Part shown: in pieces, positions 24,945-32,211 of the stretch | How the letters are laid out: every line of letters starts with the position of its first letter | Numbering within the stretch: position 1 is the stretch's first letter | DNA from: Oscillospiraceae bacterium | GTDB taxonomy: Bacteria; Bacillota; Clostridia; Oscillospirales; Oscillospiraceae | Assembly (NCBI GenBank): GCA_017432615.1 | Contig: JAFRIV010000045.1 | Coordinates: 22,939 to 86,938, forward strand | Direction of reading: 5' to 3' | Length of the DNA stretch: 64,000 nt | Made by a program: the position numbers and the translations under genes | The notes under the pieces: model-generated | What the model saw: only the letters and a program-made list of their open reading frames with translations | The model's database searches: none | Told to the model about the DNA's origin: nothing

Positions 24945-25007
24945 ACTTGCTGGGCAACTTGCCCTAAACGGTATAGGATAAAGAGAACAACACGAGGGGT
25001 GAAGACT

Positions 25008-25262
25008 ATGAGAATCTGCGAGATTTGGGGTATCGCTCCGGAGAGGATCCGGGAATATCTGCGTGAAGAAGAAGCGCTGGCCATGACAGAGCCTGACTGC
25101 TATTCTGACGGGCATATCACAATCAGCCTAAACGTTCTGCCTCCGCGCATTCTGGGGTCATTTTCCTTCCCACAGACGAAGGTCGAGTTTGAAGGCAGTG
25201 ACAAAGAGACGGAAAGACTTCACCGGCGCTTCGTTCTGCGCTTTATCTCTGCAGGGGGATAG
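25008..25262 (+). CDS. Small hypothetical protein in the tungsten island
   Basis: An 84-aa frame on the strand opposite its neighbours, starting MRICEIWGIAPERIREYLRE and ending RLHRRFVLRFISAGG. An AGGGG site lies 8 nt before the ATG. No membrane segment, signal or known motif was recognised. It lies between tupA and mop, and the spacer to the mop stop is 9 bp. It could be a small regulator or chaperone of the island, but nothing in the sequence says so. Confidence 0.5.
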   Translation: MRICEIWGIAPERIREYLREEEALAMTEPDCYSDGHITISLNVLPPRILGSFSFPQTKVEFEGSDKETERLHRRFVLRFISAGG

Positions 25263-25271
25263 GTTTTTTGA

Positions 25272-25484
25272 TCACTCGTCCACGCCGACCATGACATTGC
25301 TGGCTTTGATGACGGCATAAGCTGTACCACCGACCTGAAGGCCGAGCTCCCGGATCGAGGACATGGTGATGACGGAACTGATGATGTTCCCCCCGCCGAT
25401 ATCCAGCTTTACGATACCGTTGACCGCACCTTCCTGAATCTCTGTGATGATGCCTTTGAACTGGTTCCTTGCGCTAAGTTTCAT
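25272..25484 (-). CDS. mop: Mop/TOBE molybdate- or tungstate-binding protein (molbindin)
   Basis: A 70-aa single Mop domain: MKLSARNQFKGIITEIQEGAVNGIVKLDIGG, then ISSVITMSSIRELGLQVGGTAYAVIKASNVMVGV. Such proteins assemble as hexamers that store or sense molybdate or tungstate. The SARN start and the ITMSSIRELGL loop are typical oxyanion-binding parts. An AAGGAGATAT site precedes the ATG. It lies between the binding-protein gene and the flavoprotein operon. Confidence 0.9.
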   Translation of the reverse strand: MKLSARNQFKGIITEIQEGAVNGIVKLDIGGGNIISSVITMSSIRELGLQVGGTAYAVIKASNVMVGVDE

Positions 25485-25528
25485 AATGATATCTCCTTTT
25501 TATTCATTATACGGATAAATCCGTATGT

Positions 25529-26422
25529 TTACAAAAGTGAAGCACCGACTTCACGCCCGATATGCTGCGCCTGGGAAACGGCGGAATCCACCATGTCGTA
25601 CACCCGGGAGCAGTTACCCGCAAGGCTGAGCCAGGGGGAAGACTCCAGACCCTGTACAAGCGTTCTCTCCGAGATCAGACCGAGTGCGGTGACAAGCGTG
25701 TCGCAGGCAATAAATTCCTGTTCACCGCTGTCAAGATGAACGGCAGTCACACCGGAAATGCGGCCCTGCCCGTGAATCTTCCCGACGGTCATGCGGCAGC
25801 GCAGCGGGATCTGGTATGCCTCTATACAGCGGCGGTAGTTTCGCGCCATGCCGCCGAAGGTATCGGCCTGCTCCAAAACGGCGATCACATGCTTTCCTTC
25901 CAGCACAAAGCGGCGGGCTATGATCATACCGAGATCACCGCTGCCGAGGATCAGCACCTCGCCGCCCAAATCCTGATGCCGTAGATTGATCATTTCCTGT
26001 GCCTGGCCGGCCGTGAAGATCCCGGCAGGGCGCGTCCCGGCGACGGGCAGCGCACCGATGCCTTTTTCCCGGCAGCCGGAGGCAAGGATCAGATGCTCAA
26101 AATGCAACAGGCTTACACAGCCGCGGCATGACAACAGAGCGGTTTTGCCGCGAGAAACGGAGAGGACCTCTGTACCGAGCGACAGACGCACACCGGTAGA
26201 TACAAGCCCTGCAAGGAGCCTTTCGGCATATTCCGGGCCGCAGAGCTCCTCGCCGAAAGCCGTAAGGCCAAAGCCCGCGTGGATGCACCGGGGCAGTACA
26301 CCGCCGGGAATTGACGACCGGTCTGCAATGAGAATATCCCGGCATCCGGCGTCCCAGGCAGACATCGCCGCGGAAAGCCCTGCGGCGCCCGCGCCTACGA
26401 TCAGCAGCTTAACTTGCTCCAT
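25529..26422 (-). CDS. FAD/NAD-dependent oxidoreductase (pyridine-nucleotide disulfide oxidoreductase type)
   Basis: A 297-aa flavoprotein with FAD dinucleotide fold LLIVGAGAAGLSAAMSAWDA at the N-terminus, a central second GxGxxG (LILGSGDLGMIIARRF) for NAD(P), and TLVTALGLISERTL near the end. It lacks a redox-active CxxC. It resembles the small flavoprotein that accompanies GlpA-like dehydrogenases in Clostridia. It begins at 26422, overlapping the previous gene by 14 bp, so the two are likely subunits of one complex. Given the operon it could pass electrons between NAD(P)H and the tungsten enzyme; that is inference. Confidence 0.78.
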   Translation of the reverse strand: MEQVKLLIVGAGAAGLSAAMSAWDAGCRDILIADRSSIPGGVLPRCIHAGFGLTAFGEELCGPEYAERLLAGLVSTGVRLSLGTEVLSVSRGKTALLSCRGCVSLLHFEHLILASGCREKGIGALPVAGTRPAGIFTAGQAQEMINLRHQDLGGEVLILGSGDLGMIIARRFVLEGKHVIAVLEQADTFGGMARNYRRCIEAYQIPLRCRMTVGKIHGQGRISGVTAVHLDSGEQEFIACDTLVTALGLISERTLVQGLESSPWLSLAGNCSRVYDMVDSAVSQAQHIGREVGASLL

Positions 26423-27851
26423 GATATAAGATCTCCGTACCCTTGCCGTCCTTTGTGACGGCACTTTCCGGAATACCCAGCTCCTGACTGAGGATCGCTA
26501 TGATCTTCTGCTGACAGCGTGCTCCCTGGCATCGCCCCATACCTGTTCCGACGCGGCGTTTTACGGCATCCACTGTGCAGGCACCGCGCCGGATCGCCTC
26601 CAGCACTTCTGCCTTTGTCACCTCTTCACAGGGACAAAGAATCTCACCGTAATCCGCATTCTTCTGTACCAGTTCCTTGCGCTGCGCAAATTCCAGACCG
26701 CGTACGCCGGGGATGCCGTTCCGCCGGGGGGCAAATGCCGTGTTTTCATCTGCATCCAGTTCCGCGGCGATTTTTTCCGCCAGATAAAGACCAAGTTCGT
26801 CCGCGCAGGTCAGTCCCGGCGTTTTGATACCGATCAGGCTCCAGAAGGCATGAGCGGGGTGCTCAATCACAAAACTGCCGATGCTGCTGCCGTCCGGACG
26901 CTGCGGATTGGGCCGCGCCGCAGCAAAGGAGCGGATCACACTGTCCACGCGAAGATCCGGCAGAAGCTCGCGGAGCTGACGCCGGACAAAAGACAGACCC
27001 TCTGTATCGGTGGCATAATCGGGCCTGCCGTCCCGTTCCGAAGGGCCGACCAGCAGGCTGCCCTCTACCGTAGGGACAACGGAAATCCCTTTGTCGTCCT
27101 CCTCCGGTTCATATTGCAGGATATAACGCGGCATGGGCCTGCTGGTTTTGTCCAGGATCAGATAGTCTCCGGCGTTGATCGAGAGGGATACCGGTGAAGG
27201 AAACAGCAGTTTTTGAACCCGGTCAGATGCCAGACCCGCACAGTTGACTACAGCCCGGCACAGGAAATTACCCCGGTCGGTTTTTACACAGTAATCACCG
27301 CAGACGGCAGAGATGTCAAGGACTGTTGTTTTTAAAAAAGCATCGGCGCTGTTCTGACAGGCGTTTTCAAAAGCCGCAATGCCCAGCGCCCATGGGTTCA
27401 ACGTACCCGCTGTGGGAGCGTAGAGGGCCGAGCGTACGCCGTGCGCAAGCGCCGGTTCCATCTGCTCTGCCTCCGGCCCGCTCAAAAGGCGCAACCCGGG
27501 GACACCGTTTTGAATCCCGCTGTGCAATTTCTGCTTGAGTATTGCATCAGCTTTTTCACCGTAGCTGACCATCAGCGAGCCGCAGCGGGAAAAAGGTACG
27601 TCCAGCTCGCGGCAGAGCTGATCCATACGCGCATTGGCCTGTACGGTCATTTTCGCCTTCAGCGTGCCCGGCTTATGATCATAGCCAGAATAGATGATGG
27701 CGGTATTGGCACGGGAAATGCCGGTACAGACATCCTCTCTTTCCTCGATGAGCGCAACCGAGACTTTCCAGCGCCTGAGATTGCGTGCAGCAAAGCAACC
27801 CAGCAGACCGGCACCGATTACGACGATATCGTATCGCCGCTCAGAAAACAT
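26409..27851 (-). CDS. GlpA-like FAD-dependent dehydrogenase with BFD [2Fe-2S] domain
   Basis: A 480-aa protein. The N-terminal FAD fold YDIVVIGAGLLGCFAARNLR is followed by a DAO-type barrel with SGYDHKPGTLKAKM and NCAGLASDRV. The C-terminal ~60 residues form a bacterioferritin-associated-ferredoxin-like domain with Cys in CPCEEVTKAE and MGRCQGARCQQKI, predicting an iron-sulfur cluster. This is the architecture of anaerobic glycerol-3-phosphate dehydrogenase GlpA and amine/hydroxyacid dehydrogenases. Here it is cotranscribed with molybdopterin genes (11-bp overlap with MoeA-PBP) rather than glycerol genes, and the DUF1667 partner often seen is absent. Substrate unknown. Confidence 0.78.
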   Translation of the reverse strand: MFSERRYDIVVIGAGLLGCFAARNLRRWKVSVALIEEREDVCTGISRANTAIIYSGYDHKPGTLKAKMTVQANARMDQLCRELDVPFSRCGSLMVSYGEKADAILKQKLHSGIQNGVPGLRLLSGPEAEQMEPALAHGVRSALYAPTAGTLNPWALGIAAFENACQNSADAFLKTTVLDISAVCGDYCVKTDRGNFLCRAVVNCAGLASDRVQKLLFPSPVSLSINAGDYLILDKTSRPMPRYILQYEPEEDDKGISVVPTVEGSLLVGPSERDGRPDYATDTEGLSFVRRQLRELLPDLRVDSVIRSFAAARPNPQRPDGSSIGSFVIEHPAHAFWSLIGIKTPGLTCADELGLYLAEKIAAELDADENTAFAPRRNGIPGVRGLEFAQRKELVQKNADYGEILCPCEEVTKAEVLEAIRRGACTVDAVKRRVGTGMGRCQGARCQQKIIAILSQELGIPESAVTKDGKGTEILYHGAS

Positions 27852-29751
27852 CGATGATCTCACCCGGACGATCCAGCGTGTAGCCGCCCATAGCTGTGAT
27901 CCGGGCGCGGAAGGCGTCCCCTTTGAGTGTGGCGATCAGCTGCTGCATCATCGGTGTACTCCAGGTATTTCCGGGTATCAGCAGATCATATTCCTCCACA
28001 CAGATAGGGATAAAGTCCAGACCGTACAGCTTGGCGGTGGAATAGATGCCCATACCGGCATCCGCCGAGTCACCCGCAATCTGGACTGCTACGGAATTAT
28101 GGGTCATTTCCTCCCGTTCATAGCCGTATATATCGGCAGGATCGATGCCATTTTTTCCGCACAGATAGTCCATCAGGATCCGCGTACCGGACCCTTTTTG
28201 CCGATTCACATAGCGTACGCCGTTTCCGGCAATATCCGCAAAATTCCGGATCCCCAGCGGATTGCCTTTCTGCAGCATCAGACCCTGCTGACGTCCCACA
28301 CAGCGTACCAGATACATGCCGCCCCGAGGGAAATACTTTTTGATATAGCTGCGGTTATACTCCCCGGTTTCGGTATCCAGCAGATGGATCCCCGCTGCGT
28401 GAGCCTCACCCCGGCGGATAGCCATGATACCGCCCATAGAGCCCACGTGGGTCGAAGAAAGATACATGCCGTGGTTTTCACTGTGGATCAGGTCAGCCAG
28501 TTCGTCCATCAGCGGATCGTGGCTGCCGATAACCACCAGGGTATTTTTCAGCTTTTTCTTCGGATTCAGGATGCGAACGCGTACCTCTTCTCCTGCCTGA
28601 AAACCTTCCATTCCCTGGGGGACTTCGATCATGCCGTCAGCCTTCATGAAGGAGGACACAACGCCGCTGCCTCTCGGCAGAGGCGAGGCGATGAGCCGAT
28701 CTCCGACATAGCCCATGCGTACCCGCACGAATTCCTGATATTTGAGCCCTGAAACCACAGGGCGGGTAAGCGTGGCCTTCGTTCGGCTGCCCTTGTCACT
28801 ATCTCTCTCAAACCAGCTGTCGATCAGCGGGCGCAGCAGTTCCTCAATCACGATGATGCCTGACACCGGATAGCCCGGAACGCCAAGAATCGGCGTTGAG
28901 CCGGAGAGCCCCAGAATGGCAGGCTTGCCAGGTTTAATGGCAATGCCGTGATAGAGCACTTCGCCCAACTTCTCGATTGCGGATTTAGAGTAGTCGTCCC
29001 GCCCGGCGGACGAGCCGGCGTTGAGGAGAACAAGGTCGCACTCGGCCAGGGCCTTCTCCAGCATAGCAGAGATTGCATCGAACCTGTCCGGCACGATGGG
29101 GTAGGTCCTGGCTTCTGCGCCCCAATCGGCCAGCATGGCGGAGAAGATGGAGGAATTGAATTCCAAAATATCCCCGGGCTTAGGATCTGCACAGGGCGGG
29201 ATGATCTCATCTCCTGTGGGGATGATGCCCACCACAGGACGCCGGATGACCTCCAGTTCCAGCACGCCGCCGGCTATCATGGCACCGATGGCAGAAGGGC
29301 TGACCTCCATAAAGCCGGGCAGGATCATCTCCCCGGCGCAGATATCCTCGCCGATTTGGCGGATATGCTGCCAGGGGGCGGCTGCGGCGTGAATGGTGAT
29401 GCTGCCGTCGTTATTTTTTACGATATCTTCTACCATGATGACCGCGTCGCAGCCCTCCGGGATTGCATCACCGGTATCCACGACCACAAACTGCTCGGAC
29501 CGGAGCGTTACGGGCGTGGTTTCGGTGGCACCGAAGCTGTCGGCTGCACGGATCGCCACGCCGTCCATGGCACTGGCGGCATAATGGGGTGCATTGATGT
29601 TGGCGTAGACCGCTTTCGCAGTCATGCGGCCATAGGCGCGCTGTACCGGAATGATCTCCGTTTTTCCGGCAAATCCGTTATAACGCAGCTTGGCCAGATA
29701 GTCTTTCTTTGCCTGTTCCAGAGGAACATTCGTTAAATATTCAAAACTCAT
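27841..29751 (-). CDS. MoeA fused to a periplasmic-binding-like domain
   Basis: A 636-aa protein. Residues 1-400 are MoeA, which inserts molybdate or tungstate into adenylylated molybdopterin: HYAASAMDGVAIRA, VDTGDAIPEGCDAVIMVE, GIIPTGDEIIPP, LNAGSSAGRDDY and GKPAILGLSGSTPILGVPGYP. Residues about 430-636 are a type-2 periplasmic-binding fold without a signal peptide, with GIRNFADIAGNGVRYVNRQKGSGTR and YEREEMTHNSVAVQIAGD, homologous to the ligand domain of the regulator at 30979. It may hold the oxyanion for delivery to the MoeA part. The start at 29751 follows TTGAGGT. Confidence 0.9.
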   Translation of the reverse strand: MSFEYLTNVPLEQAKKDYLAKLRYNGFAGKTEIIPVQRAYGRMTAKAVYANINAPHYAASAMDGVAIRAADSFGATETTPVTLRSEQFVVVDTGDAIPEGCDAVIMVEDIVKNNDGSITIHAAAAPWQHIRQIGEDICAGEMILPGFMEVSPSAIGAMIAGGVLELEVIRRPVVGIIPTGDEIIPPCADPKPGDILEFNSSIFSAMLADWGAEARTYPIVPDRFDAISAMLEKALAECDLVLLNAGSSAGRDDYSKSAIEKLGEVLYHGIAIKPGKPAILGLSGSTPILGVPGYPVSGIIVIEELLRPLIDSWFERDSDKGSRTKATLTRPVVSGLKYQEFVRVRMGYVGDRLIASPLPRGSGVVSSFMKADGMIEVPQGMEGFQAGEEVRVRILNPKKKLKNTLVVIGSHDPLMDELADLIHSENHGMYLSSTHVGSMGGIMAIRRGEAHAAGIHLLDTETGEYNRSYIKKYFPRGGMYLVRCVGRQQGLMLQKGNPLGIRNFADIAGNGVRYVNRQKGSGTRILMDYLCGKNGIDPADIYGYEREEMTHNSVAVQIAGDSADAGMGIYSTAKLYGLDFIPICVEEYDLLIPGNTWSTPMMQQLIATLKGDAFRARITAMGGYTLDRPGEIIDVF

Positions 29752-29761
29752 AATCAATACC

Positions 29762-30976
29762 TCAATCTCTGAAAACCTGTACTTTTGCACCTTTGGGAAG
29801 ACCCTCGCTGTCCCGCGGGATGATGAAATATCCGTCAGCACCTGCAAGCTGGGTAATCAGCCCTGACTTGGAGCGGATCGGAACAACGACAAGTTCACCG
29901 TCCTGTTTTTCCAACCGGCAGGCATTGACCTGTGCCCGACCGTGGTTGGCGCTGATGCTCTCACTCAACACGGCGGTGAGACTTGGCTTTTCGGCTTCCT
30001 GCCCGCAGAGCCTGTCCAACAGCGGCAGGACAAACAGCTTTGCGATAAAATAGGCTGCCGCCGGATGGCCCGGGAGACCGATGAGGGGTTTATTCCCAAC
30101 CCTGCCCAGAATCGTCGGTTTGCCCGGCTTGATGGCGATGCCGTGGAGCAGCAGTTCGCCCATTTCCTCAATAATCCGGCAGGCGGCATCCTTTACGCCA
30201 ACGCTGCTGCCGCCGGAGATGAGCACTGCATCGCACTCCGCAGCAGCGCGCTGCACGGTCTGCCTGAGCCTGGATTCGTCGTCAACGATAATACCGTAAC
30301 AGATCGCCTCCGCGCCCCATTCCTGAAGCAGCGCTGTAAGCATTGGCATATTCACATCCCGTACCTGTCCCGGTGCCGGCTTTTGATCCGGAGGGACCAG
30401 CTCGTCTCCCGTGGAGATGACACCCACCCGGAGAGTACGAAGGACAGGAACCGCAATCTCACCTGCGGCGGAGAGTGCGCCGATATCTGACGCAGTCAGC
30501 TTTCTTCCGGCTTTGAGGATGACTTTCCCGGGATAGACATCATCCCCGCGGAAAATCAGATTCATGCCCGGTGCACCGGGCTTCAAAATGCCCACAGTTC
30601 CGTCGCCATAATTCTCCGTGTATTCGATCATCACCGCACAGTCTGCGCCTTTCGGAATTGCTCCGCCTGTGGGCACATAGGCACAGCTTTCTTTTCCCAG
30701 TTCGAAGCCTGCGCTCTGCCCCATCAGCACCTCTCCGGAAATCTTGAGAATCGCAGGAATTGCGTCGGAACAACCGAAAGTATCGACCGCCCGGCAGGCA
30801 TACCCATCCACTGTGGAGCGGTCAAAGTCCGGCACAAATTCTGTTGCCGTGATATCCCGGACAAGGATACGGCCAAGCGCTTTGCTGACGGGGACCGTCT
30901 CCTCACAACCGCTGAGCGGCGCAAAAGCCTGCCGGATCAGTGTCAGGACCTCCTCAGGGGTCTTTACTTCAAGCAT
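29762..30976 (-). CDS. moeA: Molybdopterin molybdotransferase MoeA
   Basis: A 404-aa stand-alone MoeA: DFDRSTVDGYACRAVDTFG, YVPTGGAIPKGADCAVMIE, RVGVISTGDELVPP, ISGGSSVGVKDAACR, GIAIKPGKPTILGR, GLPGHPAAAY and the C-terminal beta barrel. It catalyses metal insertion into adenylyl-molybdopterin. The ATG lies 2 nt after the regulator stop with GGAGGTG overlapping it, so expression is coupled. Having two MoeA copies is usual in organisms that use both molybdenum and tungsten, one perhaps specialised for each. Confidence 0.93.
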   Translation of the reverse strand: MLEVKTPEEVLTLIRQAFAPLSGCEETVPVSKALGRILVRDITATEFVPDFDRSTVDGYACRAVDTFGCSDAIPAILKISGEVLMGQSAGFELGKESCAYVPTGGAIPKGADCAVMIEYTENYGDGTVGILKPGAPGMNLIFRGDDVYPGKVILKAGRKLTASDIGALSAAGEIAVPVLRTLRVGVISTGDELVPPDQKPAPGQVRDVNMPMLTALLQEWGAEAICYGIIVDDESRLRQTVQRAAAECDAVLISGGSSVGVKDAACRIIEEMGELLLHGIAIKPGKPTILGRVGNKPLIGLPGHPAAAYFIAKLFVLPLLDRLCGQEAEKPSLTAVLSESISANHGRAQVNACRLEKQDGELVVVPIRSKSGLITQLAGADGYFIIPRDSEGLPKGAKVQVFRD

Positions 30977-30978
30977 TT

Positions 30979-31920
30979 CTACACCTCCGCAATGATCTTT
31001 CCCATATCCCGGTAGTCATTTCCTGTGAAGTGGCGGATCTCTTTTTTGAAAGCTGCTGAGCGCAGGATCTCCAGAATCGTCTCGGCTGCCGGGTTTTCCA
31101 TGGAATCTCTGCGCATCACCAGATCATAGCGCTCTTCCAGCAAAGGTATAAAGTCCAGACCGTCAATCTGCCTGGAGATGCGTTCCGTACCGATAGCAAG
31201 ATCCGCTTCGCCGTCGGCTATGGCGGCAGCCATCGTCAGATGAGATTTCATCTCCTTCTCATAGCCCTTGATCTGCCGCGGATCCAGATTCATGCGCATA
31301 AGCTGCCCATCCAGCAGGATACGCGCACTGGAACCGGCGCGGCGGTTGAGAATGGAGATATCCCGACGGGCCAGATCGCGCCAGCCGAGAATCTCCTTCG
31401 GGTTGCCGGCTGCCACGTAAAAGCCCTGCTTCCGATAGGAAACGTTGATCAAAACCGCCTTCACCCCGGGTATAAGCCGCCGCACATACGGGACATTGAA
31501 GCTTTTTTCATCCACCGCGTACAGGTGGCAGGCTGCTGCGTCTACCTTCCTTTCATACAGGGCAAGCAGCCCTTCAAAGCTGCTTAGATAGCAACGGTCA
31601 GTAGTCAAGCCGTTCTGGTACAGGAAATTACTCAAAATATCCAGCACTACATCCTGACCGGATATCACAAAGGGGCGCTCTCCCTTGCCGGCGGGATGGA
31701 GCAGATCACTGCTGACCTCCAGACGACGGACCGGTTGGACACTCTGCTCATGCCTCGAGCGTGCAATGTAGGCGTCCACATCATCCTGGGTAAAACGGAC
31801 CTTGCGGCCGACCTTGTAGGAATTGATCTCACCCCGGCGTATCAGCTCGTAAATCGTGGATTTACTCACATGGAGGATATCCGCTACCTCCTGCGTTGAA
31901 AGTGATTTGTTTTGCGCCAT
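30979..31920 (-). CDS. Excisionase-fold transcription regulator with periplasmic-binding-like sensor domain
   Basis: A 313-aa one-component regulator. Residues 1-55 form a MerR/excisionase winged helix (LSTQEVADILHVSKSTIYEL, then VGRKVRFTQDDVDAYI). Residues about 85-300 form a type-2 periplasmic-binding domain with DISILNRRAGSSARILLD and YEKEMKSHLTMAAAIADGEA, closely similar to the C-terminal domain of the MoeA fusion. It probably senses tungstate, molybdate or the loaded cofactor and controls the divergent operons. Its promoter (31957-31985) and phased CACGAAA repeats (32001-32040) lie immediately upstream. It is the first gene of a five-gene minus-strand operon. Confidence 0.88.
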   Translation of the reverse strand: MAQNKSLSTQEVADILHVSKSTIYELIRRGEINSYKVGRKVRFTQDDVDAYIARSRHEQSVQPVRRLEVSSDLLHPAGKGERPFVISGQDVVLDILSNFLYQNGLTTDRCYLSSFEGLLALYERKVDAAACHLYAVDEKSFNVPYVRRLIPGVKAVLINVSYRKQGFYVAAGNPKEILGWRDLARRDISILNRRAGSSARILLDGQLMRMNLDPRQIKGYEKEMKSHLTMAAAIADGEADLAIGTERISRQIDGLDFIPLLEERYDLVMRRDSMENPAAETILEILRSAAFKKEIRHFTGNDYRDMGKIIAEV

Positions 31921-31956
31921 ACGGCAGCCCTCCGAAGACCTTTAGTAATGTTATTT

Positions 31957-31985
31957 ATTATACCTTTTTTACAGAAGCTGTACAA
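31957..31985 (-). promoter_or_regulatory. Promoter of the regulator-moeA operon
   Basis: On the minus strand TTGTAC (31985-31980), 17-bp spacer and TATAAT (31962-31957), 37 bp before the regulator ATG. The phased repeats start about 16 bp upstream of its -35. Confidence 0.75.
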
Positions 31986-32000
31986 GTACACTACCAGCAG

Positions 32001-32040
32001 TTCCTTTGTGCAGTTTCGTGCAGTTTCGTGCCGGTTCACA
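32001..32040. promoter_or_regulatory. 10-bp-phased CACGAAACTG repeats between divergent operons
   Basis: On the minus strand TGTGAACCGG, CACGAAACTG, CACGAAACTG and CACAAAGGAA follow each other at exactly one helical turn. The core resembles the array at the tup promoter (24905-24944). Likely a multi-subunit operator in the divergent regulator/AOR region. Confidence 0.6.
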
Positions 32041-32112
32041 CAACTTATTGCTGTATATAAGAGACATCAAAACCTCTTTCGTATCAGTTCGCACGGAAAT
32101 TGCGCCAAAAGC

Positions 32113-32141
32113 TTGGCACAGATGTACACAGACTATATAAT
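32113..32141 (+). promoter_or_regulatory. Promoter of the aldehyde ferredoxin oxidoreductase operon
   Basis: TTGGCA (32113-32118), 17-bp spacer, TATAAT (32136-32141). The -35 overlaps TTGGCACA, whose complement TGTGCCAA also occurs at 24904-24911 in the tup control region. A 64-nt leader follows to the ATG at 32212. Confidence 0.8.
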
Positions 32142-32211
32142 AGATAATGTAGTTGGAAAAGTAATTGCTTGAACTGATACATATTAACAACTCTTTACAG
32201 GAGGAAGACAC

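Noticed and set aside
26409-27851. Firm call as glycerol-3-phosphate dehydrogenase GlpA
   Set aside because: The domain order fits, but no glycerol kinase, facilitator or DUF1667 partner is nearby and the operon is for molybdopterin genes.
32142-32211. Moco/Tuco riboswitch in the AOR leader
   Set aside because: The leader is only about 64 nt and shows no multi-stem structure of the size needed.
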